Assembly: GCF_000003605.2 (NCBI RefSeq)
Contig: NW_003131855.1
Location: forward strand, 267,309-311,971
DNA length: 44,663 nt
Direction: 5' to 3'
DNA from: Saccoglossus kowalevskii
Taxonomy: Eukaryota; Hemichordata; Enteropneusta; Harrimaniidae
Shown here in pieces: positions 1 through 11,300 of the stretch (position 1 is its first letter; every line of letters begins with the position of its first letter). Position numbers and translations under genes: made by a program. Under the pieces are notes generated by a model. It was not told where the DNA came from and did no database searches. It saw nothing but the letters and a program-made list of their open reading frames with translations.

Positions 1-159
1 ACTAGCGTGAATGGGTAAGCTTCGTTTCGACAATGAGCTGTATCACTGTGAACAATGTTAAATTATTCTTCATATGCTCAGTTTATTTTTTGAGAACAAT
101 TATTTAAAAATAAAATCTCTCAGTCAATCAGAAACTCGGATTCACGCCTTCAGGGAAAG

Positions 160-320
160 TCACGTTTGGACGCTCACATCGATTTTGTTTTTCGTTCGGC
201 GGGCTGATGCCTTCAGTGTAGCTTTTGCCTCTTCCGACATAGAAATCATCTGAATCTTCTTTCTACCTCTCTTTCTTTTCACACCACGCATAATGTAATG
301 ATAAAAATTAGGAAAAAACG
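160..320 (-). CDS. candidate terminal exon, basic protein tail
   Basis: On the minus strand a pyrimidine-rich acceptor (TTTCCTCAG) at 321-329 opens a reading frame running to a TGA at 160-162. The frame holds an ATG at 291. From it, 43 residues are rich in Lys and Arg: a KRKRGRKK cluster, then a possible helix (MSEEAKATLKASARR). An AATAAA lies about 75 bases past the stop, at 82-87. This would suit the last exon of an unidentified gene transcribed leftward, inside or next to the PHKA gene. I recognise no family. It could equally be a chance frame in an intron. The KRKRGRKK cluster resembles a nuclear localisation signal or AT-hook, but that is inference only. Confidence 0.3.
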
Positions 321-1793
321 CTGAGGAAATATAATGTTTGGTTAGCTAGCGAGCGATAACTGATTCGAGAATAATTGCACATGCGCGTGAATTGAATGAA
401 CTATGACCCGTACAATCTCGATATGCATATTGTCAATCAAAGGTCCTGTTATTTGCTTACTCATGCAAATTAGGCAATTGGACATAAACATTGCCACGTG
501 TGAGTGTTTTTTATTTTTAACCAGAAAATAAACAGCAATTTTAATGGTGTTCCAATAAGAATTCATTGGTCAAATTTTCACAGAATGTTCTTTAGATAAA
601 AATCTATATATAAAACGAAAAAAACTATTTTTGATTGAAATTCACAAATAAACTGCATCTCTACCTTAAGGCTGCTTATATACATTGTCAGTTTATGGTC
701 TGTGATTCATGAATTGATGGATGACTTGCAATATATTCTATAAAAAACGGACCAATTATGCAGGAAGTACATTATGTAGAGAATGTGTTACAGTGCAACT
801 TTTATGTTATGTGACTTTATAAAATGAAAATTCATTCATTTCCCATGGTGAAGATAATATGCTATAATATCAAAATTGTAGGTTGGTGACATAAAAGTGA
901 AAAAAATTATATATCGTAACTGATGAGGTGCTTTTTGGTTATCGCAATTATTTTTGAAATCTGGGTTTTAAAAATGACAAACCCAGAACTCTGTGCGAAT
1001 CCCCCTTGATTCTGGCTGCTGGCCATTTTCGATCATGAAATTGTCGCGATTTGTGCAGTTTTGAATAAAACCAAGTTAGCGATTATGAACAATGGTTATT
1101 AACGTAACACCTGACCCCCTCTAAAATTTTTGTTTTGCATTTTAAGGTAAGAAATCGACATTTGAAACCGACAGGGTGTCGATTTACTAGGTGCTGTGTT
1201 TCACAACTTGTTTATTTATATACGTATAGCGGATGATTTTTTTTTGAAAATTAGTATTTATTGATTTTCAGCCCCCAAGTGACTGTGTACGCAATGCAGT
1301 TGTGTTCGTTTTTATTAGAAACGTCATTTGAAATATACTTTTGTTTATAAAATAAAAACAAATGTATTTGAAAAATTACACTGGGCGACACTGTAATTTC
1401 AGGTGGTTTACTTTTTTTTTCAGCAAGAATTATTAATTATTGTTAATTCTGTAATAGTTTCTTTCGTCTTGGGTGACCCAACTGACGGCATAGAAAGTCT
1501 GTGTAGTTGGATACAATGAAAATTTCCTCCCAAAATATTTGATAATTATTTTTTTAAATTTTGAACCCCAAATAAGCGCCCATCACCCATGAAATCCAAA
1601 GGGCGATTTTTCGGATGGCCGAATTTAGGGCAGAATCCGGTATTATATAAAGAAAGTATTATTATGGACAACTCGCGCATATTTCCAATGTTTTATACTG
1701 TTTGTAGTTTGCATATGAAAGTGGTTGTTGATGCCCCTCCTATAATTCGACGTCGTTGACAATGCAATAACAATGCCACTCGCACTGTGCACA
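321..1793. other. intronic or upstream DNA without recognised genes
   Basis: AT-rich sequence with short poly-T and poly-A runs. No frame resembles the PHKA exon expected upstream of the exon at 2196, so the preceding exon probably lies before base 1. No transposon ends were recognised. Confidence 0.5.
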
Positions 1794-1882
1794 TTTTAGC
1801 ACTAGATCTAGTGCCATTTTAGCACTAGATCTAGTGCCATTTTAGCGCTAGATCTAGTGCCATTTTAGCACTAGATCTAGTA
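1794..1882. repeat. four tandem 23-bp units with a 16-bp palindrome
   Basis: The unit is GCACTAGATCTAGTGC followed by CATTTTA, with period 23. Palindromes start at 1799, 1822, 1845 and 1868; the third has GCGC in place of GCAC, and the last decays after TAGTA. Each copy is self-complementary, so the array can form four adjacent hairpins or bind a dimeric factor four times. It lies about 65 bases before the duplicated splice acceptor of the first visible PHKA exon. Confidence 0.9.
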
Positions 1883-1948
1883 CTTTTTCGGATTAGTGCT
1901 ACTAGCACTAGCGACTCGCACTACGCCCTTTTCGACACATTTACATAC

Positions 1949-2223
1949 ATGGGTTATCCCTTTACTCACAGTTGCCATATTAGCTGAAGATCCGGTAGTT
2001 TAGTACGTCCAACCTGATTGGGCGCCTTGTTTCGGACGATGCTATTTCATATACTTGTATACCGGTTATCTCTTTACTCACAGTTGCCATATTAGCTGAA
2101 GATCCGGTAGTTTAGTACGTCCAACCTGATTGGGCACCTTGTTTCGGACGATGCTATTTCATATACTTGTATACCGGTTATCTCTTTACTCACAGTTGCC
2201 ATATTAGCTGAAGATCCAGTAGT
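1949..2223 (+). repeat. 112-bp tandem repeat carrying a PHKA splice acceptor
   Basis: Two full 112-bp copies (about 1949-2060 and 2061-2172) and a partial third run into the true exon at 2196. Each holds the tract TTTACTCACAG and the first bases of the exon (TTGCCATATTAGCTGAAGAT). Copies one and two continue as CCGGTAGTTTAG, an in-frame stop, then into unrelated sequence. Copy three continues as CCAGTAGTACAGG, the real exon. The acceptor is therefore triplicated, but only the last gives a long frame. Confidence 0.92.
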
Positions 2224-2330
2224 ACAGGCGGCATTAGGAAAGCAAGATTTCTATGTACAGACCATATCAGATGTGGCACCGATACAAGTTCACCCAGCAA
2301 GGGTTCTCAGTCATCTCTATTCACAGCTTG
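2196..2330 (+). CDS. PHKA: PHKA exon, ILAE...PARVLSHLY region
   Basis: The acceptor CTCACAG lies at 2189-2195 and the donor GTGAGT at 2331. The exon starts with 2 nt of a split codon and ends in phase 1 (44 whole codons). It encodes [14 protein letters not shown] and then [20 protein letters not shown], which matches the family segment preceding the GRP(S/Y) block. It is the first exon seen. Its 5' edge is duplicated twice just upstream. Confidence 0.92.
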
Positions 2331-5300
2331 GTGAGTCTACATTACCCATAATCCCTGTATTATTCACTGCATTTATGCATTACGGATTTCTCACTTGCCT
2401 GTGATAATAACAGATGATTTAATGATACTCCATATTCATGGTACATTACCAAAAATAGAGAAAGAGTTTATGGTATGTAAATTGTGTGTTATATGATGAA
2501 GATCCCACATTTCATCGAAACCGTGTATATTTCTAGAAATACTTAATTATCTGTTATGTTGAGAGCAAGAGAACTATGAGATTTTTTCCCTTCTCAAATT
2601 GTGTTTCATTCTCTGTCATCTTGATTGTGATTCCAAATACAAGTGCCATGGTTTCATATACCAGACAAACAGTGGGCGAGATGACTAGAGAAAATAGAAC
2701 TATTTTGAGGTCTCTCACTCTTAATGAGATCTTGATGGCAATTTTCTTCTAAGGTTTATTTTTGAGTGAGAAAATGTGTGAATGTATTGTGTTGGTACTT
2801 GTTTTAGGTCTTGCATTGTGTATTCATAAAGAGTGTATCTGTGATCATATTTCAACGAATGACAATACCATTCATTGTAAAACACCACCTGGCACCATCT
2901 TGACTATTTCCACTGTGTTCAGACATACACCCAGATCAGAAGAGCATGATGAGCGGTTTATACCATGTCATTTATGTTGAAAACACATAGATATATGCTT
3001 CATATGTGTTACTGCCATCTTTGCATTAGTAAGGTCATTTTTTGAATATTGTATGTAAAATAATTTCTTGTACTACATATAATTGAATTGAACTTTTTAT
3101 TTGTTATTATAGGCAAGAATGATCACCTTGGTCTCTCAGGTCGCCCCTCACATGACATAGGTCTTTTAAGCACCACCAAGATCTATGTCTTACGAGACCA
3201 GATATTTGTATTTACACCTCAGTTTTTTGATCAGCATCAGTTCTACTTGGCATTGGACAATGATCTTTTAGTAGATATGTTCAAGACTGACTTGGCCTAT
3301 TTAAGATACAACTGGAATGAACTTGGTCGACCCACTCTGACTATGACAGTCACACATAGCATGTTGGGTAAGTGTTAATTAATTAAGCATATACATGTAT
3401 GTTTCACAACCACTTATTATTTCTACACATGTTGTATAAGGTAGTGGGTTTAATTTGTAATGATATCAATGGCCCTGATATCATTTGCCTGACATAAGGA
3501 GGACAATTGTTTTCCTTAGTTGAGGTTACAAATATTTGATTATGGGTGTGATGTTTTTATACATGCTTCTCGAATCATGATATACATGAACTTCATCACA
3601 CACATCACAAGGTTACAAGGTTATGTACGGGTGCCTCAAAAGCTTTTCTGTGGGTTAGTTGTGCAGACATTCAGAAGCCACAACACTGATGTGTGCATTA
3701 CACCCAGACTTGTCTTGCATGGCATCTGTCTAACCTCATACGTACCCGCAGATCAACAAGCACACATCTCTCCCTAAGATATGCTTTTGAGGCACCCGTA
3801 AATAAATGACATCATTGGTTAACAAAACCCAGTAGAACTTTTGCAAAAGCCATCATCTTAAATAAGTGTTCTTTGGTAATTCACTGGACTTCAAAATACA
3901 CTGGATGTTGTCATTCCATCCATGTATCAAATTTAAAAGTTAAAGAATGTTATAATCTATGAAGAATCTAGTTTAGCACTTAGATGATACAATGTACCTT
4001 GATTTTGTTCATTACGGCGGTCTTTTTTCAGATAAGGAACAAAACCTTCAAGCAGCTGTTGCGTCTACTATACGTAAACTACAAACTGGCTACACAAATG
4101 GTGTAAGGGTCAAGCTTGGCAGGATACAAGACTTCCTCAGCACATCTTGTTATTGTAGACTTACATTCTTGGAAGGAACAACCAACGGCCCTGATGACAG
4201 TGGTTCGTACAAAGCACATGCTTTATCTATTTTTTTTTTTACAAATTTTGCTATTTAACTTCCATACTTGCATTTTTGATAGTTTGGTTTACTTGGCATT
4301 TTGAAATAAGCTGTTATTTAGAAGTGTGTTGTGCCAGCAACAGGATTGGTTCTTGGTTTTGCCTTGTGGTGTGATTCCGATATTTATTGCTATCAGTGTT
4401 CACTGTGTTTTATCTGTCTCCACCTTCACTCACTCCCTCTGTGTTCTAGTATATAGATACTTTTTTTATTCACCGGTATTTGCGGTTTGTGAAACATCAC
4501 CCAAACCACATCGTGTCATGAGGTTATTACGAGGATACCGCAAGGTATGCTTGACAGTACTATGGTGATTATATCGACTGAAGTGGAGCTTGATGGGTTT
4601 CCATACTATCTGAGTGCATATACTGTATTCTCATGATAACATCCTTCCCTTGTTTGTAGTAATAATTTAATGAAATTACAGCGAATAACGTTTCATGCCA
4701 TGCAAACGTTTGCGTTCAGTAGCTAATTCCTGTACATTGCACCTTTCTGTGCAGTAACAAAGTGTTCAGATGTGGTGTAAACGTAAGTTAACTTGACACA
4801 CAATTCTCAAATAGGGAAGACATTCTAACTTGTCCATAACAGTGTCCAATACAGCATTTCATGGATGGGTAAATTCTAAGGTTTTTGAAGTCAGATAATA
4901 ATGTTTGATGGGTCCCATGCAACACGTACAAATTGTATACTGTAAAGGGGGTAATTATTCACTGTGTTTTAATTTAGCTTATTTCGCTGACTGGAAAAAT
5001 GCGCTAAATTAAAACACAGTGAATATGTAAAATTTAGCATAGAACACATTATCTAAATGACGAAACCGTGAATTTTAAAACCCACTGAATATGCTTGAAA
5101 TGGTAAATCAGTGAAATTTAAACCCAGTGAAAATTAGTCATTTTACAGTATATAAATTTGTTTATGTGATATGCATGGATTTTGTGGCAACTTTGAACTT
5201 TAGTTCACAACCGAAAGAGCATCCAACTTTGGTTCTTAGTACTCCTGTTCAAATTCTAAAAACCAAGAACAAACCTGTTGCTATAAAGAATATAAAACTA

Positions 5301-8300
5301 TAAGTCTTTGTTTTTATAGTTCATACACATTATGTAATTATTAACAATCCCTTCACTGATCATGATTAAGCGTATTCACAGTTTGGAAGGTTTTCAGCAC
5401 TTGCATGTTTGTGTGGGTTGTACCATAGGATTGTATTTTGTTGGTGAATCTTATTTTCCTCCGTGTTGTGTGATTTTTTTCTCACTGCTATGCTCACTGC
5501 TCATGTTAAATTTAATGCGGAGAACTGTTATGTAATGTAATGTCATTTCTTACTTTAATTTTTTGCCTGCCTTGCTGTGTGTGTTGTCCATGCACTGCCA
5601 TGTGTTTTGTTGTCACTTGCAGTGGAGCGCCTGATTCGAAGTGAGTAGAAGCATCTTTGCAACACTTTATAGCTGTATTTATTAAAATGTGTGTTACTCC
5701 TTGTGTGTGGTTTTAATCATCATTACCATGTTGTCTTTTCTTATTTTCTCTGATCTTTTCCTCATTCATTCTTGCTGTTATCTATCAATGTTATTCCTGT
5801 CTCTCATCCCCAGTATCGTCCATTTCTTCATAACAAGACTGCATTTTCAGTTAATATGAAGCAGTCCCCACTATCACCATATATTGATAATATCATCAAT
5901 CATTTAATACTGCTACCAAATATGGACTCTGTTATTACAAATATGGCAACGATATATTACTATGTGTTCACATTTGTGTTAATCCCATCGTACATGTTAT
6001 CACTTTCATTGGAAAATTTGAAAAAAAAATTAAAATGTACTGATTGAAATTTAACATTACTTATCCTCAGTTCTGAATACATTACTGAGAAAGTAAATTT
6101 GTCTGTCTACCACTCTACCACCTGCTTCTTCATAATTTTGAACGTTCTCTTAATGATTTTGTTGGGGACTGTGAATATTTAACAAAGACTATCTCTTGGG
6201 ATTGATTGAAGTTGAAAACAAATATTTTCCTGCATCTTGATCTGCAACTTGTTTTCTCTATCTAAACTTGTAACAACACCTTAGCTTGTTTTTGTTTTTT
6301 TTCTTTTTTAATAACACTACTTACTAGTTGTGAGTTAGTTTGTCTACTTTGTAGTAAGAAAAGGGAAGAGAAATTACATTCTATTTTCGAAAGTACTGTG
6401 GAATATTTTATTTTCGCTGGAATTAATTTTCGCTGAAAAGGCTTTTTGGGCGTTTTGCTTGGAATTTATTTTCACTGATTTTTGATGAGTTTAATGTGAA
6501 ATACAGGAAAAAAAGTATATTCGCTGGATTTTATTTTCACGGAATCATCCCTTCAGCGAAAATAGCGAAAATAAATTCCAAGCGAAAATAAAGTATTCTA
6601 CAGTAACTATGAAAAGTTTTTGTTAACGTTTCTAAATTCAAGTAGCCTGACATAATGTAAAATAGTTAATGTGCCCTTGCTGACAGGCGCCAAATACTGC
6701 TGATTATAGTGGTCAGATTACATGATGAAATGCGTCCACTATCGCTGTCTTTATAATAGTTCAGGATGGTTTATTTCAGTAGCCATGGTCACTCGCTGAT
6801 AGTCATTCACTGATAAAAATGACACAATTGCGCAATTCATGCTAAAATCTGATTTACATAACAGAAAAGGCAAAAACAACATGGTCAGGTCAGGTCAGTA
6901 AGAAGATAGAACTAGTATAGCCGTAGGAAATGAGCTTAGCTCATCAAAATTTAATGTGTAAATAGATGTAGTGTCTGTTGAATATTAGTATAAGATCTTG
7001 ATGCAATTGCCTTTCGATTTATTCATTCAATTTATAAATTGCTATATAATGAACGGCATAATGTATGTACTGACATGCCCATGTTAAAATGGTTTGAGCT
7101 AACCAATTCTAACTATGTAATAATCTTGAGATTGCAAACTAGTCAGCAACATGTCAACAAAAACTACATTACATGCAGAATTGTTGGCATCGATTTTGTC
7201 AGGCTACAAGAAACAAGGCATTATCTAAACAATAGCTGGATTGACAGAAAGACAGTTTGATTGTTGGTCTTTCTAAATTGTATATACAATGTACCAGTAT
7301 TCATTTCTTCTCAAGCTTCACACTTTCAGTATTAAAGAAACTTATTGTTATGCCAAATTGGTATTCACAATGCTGGTGGGAATCCTCCAATCATATTTAA
7401 TAAGCAAGACTTTAAAGGGCCTTGTTGATTTCACTTTGAACTATTTTACAGCTTTTTAAAAACATGAGTAATTACTCTTGCCTGATTCACTTTAACTTAG
7501 CACTAAATATAGAACTAATATATCACTTGGACTGGGAGTTTCAGTTATTCCGTACAGTGCATGCACATGATTTGGGCTTGTGTCTGAAGTTCAACTTCAA
7601 CAACTTGACAATAACCATGTGATTTTTGGTTTTCATTCTTGTGCATGCTCTTTTATTGACATATTGGATATTTCTGGTAACATTAAAACGATATCATTGG
7701 TAGTAATTATGCTATCTAAAAACTGAAAGCCACTCCCGGTGTCCAATGAAGCCTTCATATGTGGTCTGGTTGTTTCCTCAGTACATTGTTCTACGATATG
7801 TACTATGGAGCATGCTATCTGCTGTATAGGTTGTACCATAGGCATCAGTGTATGACTGAGAATGTTAGTCTCCATCACGTAAAACTAAACTTAATCTTTT
7901 AACAGTATTATGGTGTCACTGAATAATTGCATTGCCAGTGTCTGAATTTGCACAACATTTCTGTAGAGTACATGATTTTGATGACGACTGTAGACCTTAC
8001 CTCTCACACCCACTAAAACCTGCATCATTGTAATTTTTCCTCCTCTTCTGCTGATAATTATCTTCCATCTTTCTAAAACTCCAATCTATCGCTGTGCATG
8101 ATTGTATTAAGAATCTATTCATTTCTCTTCTCTATCATCTGCAATAATATTTGCTTCCAACGCATTGTCTCCTAGGTGGAGAGGAGATTTCCAGATACAT
8201 GGAAACTCTACTCTTTCCAACATGTCCCAAGCCCAATCTACCTGCCCCCAACAGAACTGATAGTCTTGCGGCACCGGGGCCGGCTCGCTCAAAGATGAGA

Positions 8301-11300
8301 CGCAGGAGTTCAGTACATGGAATAGTACAGCGTACTAGATCAGTACATGTAGACCAAACCGAAACAGGTAGATATATTTTCACCAGAAGCAGGGTTTCGC
8401 ACGTGGTTCTTCTATTCATCAGTTTACTTGACATGGAGGTCCTTATTTTCTTTGATTTCATTATGATCAGATCAGATTAGCAGGTGAAATATAAACTTGT
8501 TATGTCAATCAATATGATGATTTAGCATTTCATCCTTTATTCGTGCTCATTGATGTAGCGTTTCATTTAATATTAGTTAGTTATATTAGCTGGAGTTCGC
8601 ATACAATGGGGCTTTATGCACATTTGTTGAGTTGTGTTGGAAAAGTCATTCATCTTTATTGATAATCTCCGACTATGTTTTAGAAATGCTATCTGCTTCT
8701 TGCTTAAAATGCTTGAAATCATCTTTCCTGTGTTACTGTTATTCTTGACATGATAATGCCTACCAACAACTTTTTCTCTAATGATACATGTAACTCAGAA
8801 GTTGTTCTTGTACTTGCAACAGAATTAGAAATTCAACACACTACATATAGTTTTAGGTTACCAGATTATTATGCAATCTGTAATTCATCTACATGTTCAC
8901 TGTGCTTCTCCGATGCCATTGATTTATTCATAAGTATAGTGGAGATGACAAAAACATTACTATATGCTGGCTCTGACAATTCAAATTTCTGCCATTTGAA
9001 CTTAGTCAAAAGCTATTAACTTTTCATGCTCCACTGTTGTTGTTTTTTTTTTTGGGGGGGGGGGGTGATCAATTCCATTTACATGTAAGCATCTTTAAAC
9101 TAAATGAGCTCATTTTGCATTTTCTGATCTTTTTTGGTGCTACATATGCTTAGTAATTATTTGAGAGAAAAGAAATGGGCACAAATAATTTTCAAATTAT
9201 TATTAAGCTTTTTTGCATATTTAAATAATTTTTGAGATTGTTGTCTTAAGTCAGTTCTGTATGATCAACCATACTAAGAACTGCTCAGATTTATTTAGTT
9301 CTGATGGCATTCAGAATTCTTCACAGAATATTTATAAAAAACTAGTTGGTGCAGTTAACAGATCAGCAAGGTGCAAATCATGGCTAAATTAAAACACGCT
9401 TCTGTGAATTAATGATGCGATAATGACAAGTTGTCAGAATATAATTCTGAGTTTACATAAACTGCAAGCTATGCAAAGCAATCATTAGAGGACTGAATAA
9501 CATTGGCAGCTCTTGATAACACTGTAGAAGGCAAAATCATCCTGCCATGGCTTCTTTGTTCCCATTTCTGACTTTTCCACTGGGTGTCCCAAAAATCCCA
9601 GATATTTCATTTCACCATTGATTCACTGCCATTGTTCATGTTCATTGTCTCCCTGTAAATGTTGTCCAATGCATACTAATTGGTCCACAGTATCGCATGT
9701 AAAAAAATTTGCTTTAATTTGTTTTAACTATTGTTATCAGGCATGTTTTTATTTTATAGGGGTTGGTGTCCTGCGTTAACAGGCATTCAATTTTGAGTTG
9801 TTAAATACCTGTTACCCCCTCTATCCATTTGGTTTATTGTATGATTTAAAGTATTGTATATATGCAGTACAAATATTAGTGATTTCATATTATTCATGTA
9901 TGATCTAGTAGATTGAAATTCTATTCGGTTATTCTTCTACTATTTTCATATACTTGTGAAAAGATGGAGTATACATCACTAAAACACCATCTATGGTTTG
10001 TTATATAAAGGTTAAAGATCCAGTACTAAAACAGAATTTAACACATCCAGTGTCTCCTGGTTGATTGTTAAGCTTTAATATTAATATTAATATCTGTTTG
10101 AAAGCTTAACTCCAACTCAGTCAGTTGATCAATCAACTATCTCAGTGTGATTGTACAGTGACCACTTTTCTTGAAGTCAACTTTTGATCACAACCAGACT
10201 TGAATGATATTGTCTGTGAATATTTTCAGACAAATTTCTATGTTTTCATCTGCTCAATATATTGCTTATATTTCCTGAAATAGAAGTGCATGTACTTACA
10301 CAAATAGCACAATGAATAATGCATTGTATATCTGTACATGTTTTGCTGACATGCATTTCTGTTGAAAGTTGATACTTCAGGAAATAATGAACTAACTAAT
10401 TGATATAATTAATTACAAAAAAAACAAAAACAGAAATTAAAATCCCTGCTCCTGGAACCTGGTCACCAACTCATTCTCCCAGACTGCGACGTAAAAAGTC
10501 TGAAACCAGAGAGGTTGAACATCCTGCCACTCGGCCAAGCTGGACAGATGACCAGAGTGTGATCAACATGTACAAAGAATTGGACCCTGTTGACCTGGTT
10601 GAACAGTTAAAGGACACCACATCATTGGCTGAACAGGCAGATATTGTACATTATCTCTATGTAGCCAAGTAAGTACATGTCACCACAAAATGTTAGTGTC
10701 GTAAATTTTACCAAAATTCAATGTGGGTATTGGATTAAACACAGTGGACTAACGGGCTCTAGTTCATAAATTTAGCTGGCAATAAAATCGGCCATTCGGG
10801 GGGTGCGGTGATGGGTGTCAATCTCCCCCTATCTCACAGTTCTGTGTTTTTATCACTGTCTGAGTAATCAATGGAAGATTGTAGTAAAGGTAGGCGAGCA
10901 GAGGATACAGCAAGTATGACTTCACTATGTAAAATTTTTAATTATCCCCGGGGGAATTTTTGTATTTTATTATGTTCAGTTATACTTACCTTCACTGAAA
11001 TCAATGTACGGTAAGCATTGGATTACCTTGCTTGGCAGAGTACAAGGCATACCTTGGTGGTGAGTCATCTGCCAGAAATTCAGGCTACCAAAGTAGGAAA
11101 TAAGGTCACAGCTAAAGAATTAACTTAACTCCAAGTATGATATCGAACTATATAAACTTTACTTGTATTGAGCTGAAATAGTAGATTCTCCCTGGAATCA
11201 GTGAATGAGATGTAGTGAGGTTCAGGGGTCTTCTAGAAAAAAAACTACAAGAGGGAGTACCGGTACTGCAATTCAGCAGCGCCACCAAGTGGGGGAGATA

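Larger units (their letters stand above)
4203..8175 (+). other. PHKA intron with MITEs and a candidate microexon
   Basis: This 4-kb intron holds a MITE at 4938-5150, the 18-nt microexon candidate at 5623-5640 and a foldback MITE at 6394-6605, each listed separately. The remainder (for example 6606-8170) shows no further coding sequence or repeat that I can name. Confidence 0.7.

Noticed and set aside
4449-4527. Possible PHKA exon before a GTATGC donor
   Set aside because: It would enter in phase 2 and leave in phase 0, which does not fit the phase-1 neighbours, and the protein does not resemble the family.
5772-6047. 91-codon frame after the microexon
   Set aside because: AT-rich codon use, no family resemblance and no compatible splice sites.
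8135-8461. 108-codon minus-strand frame
   Set aside because: It is the antisense shadow of the PHKA exon at 8176-8367.
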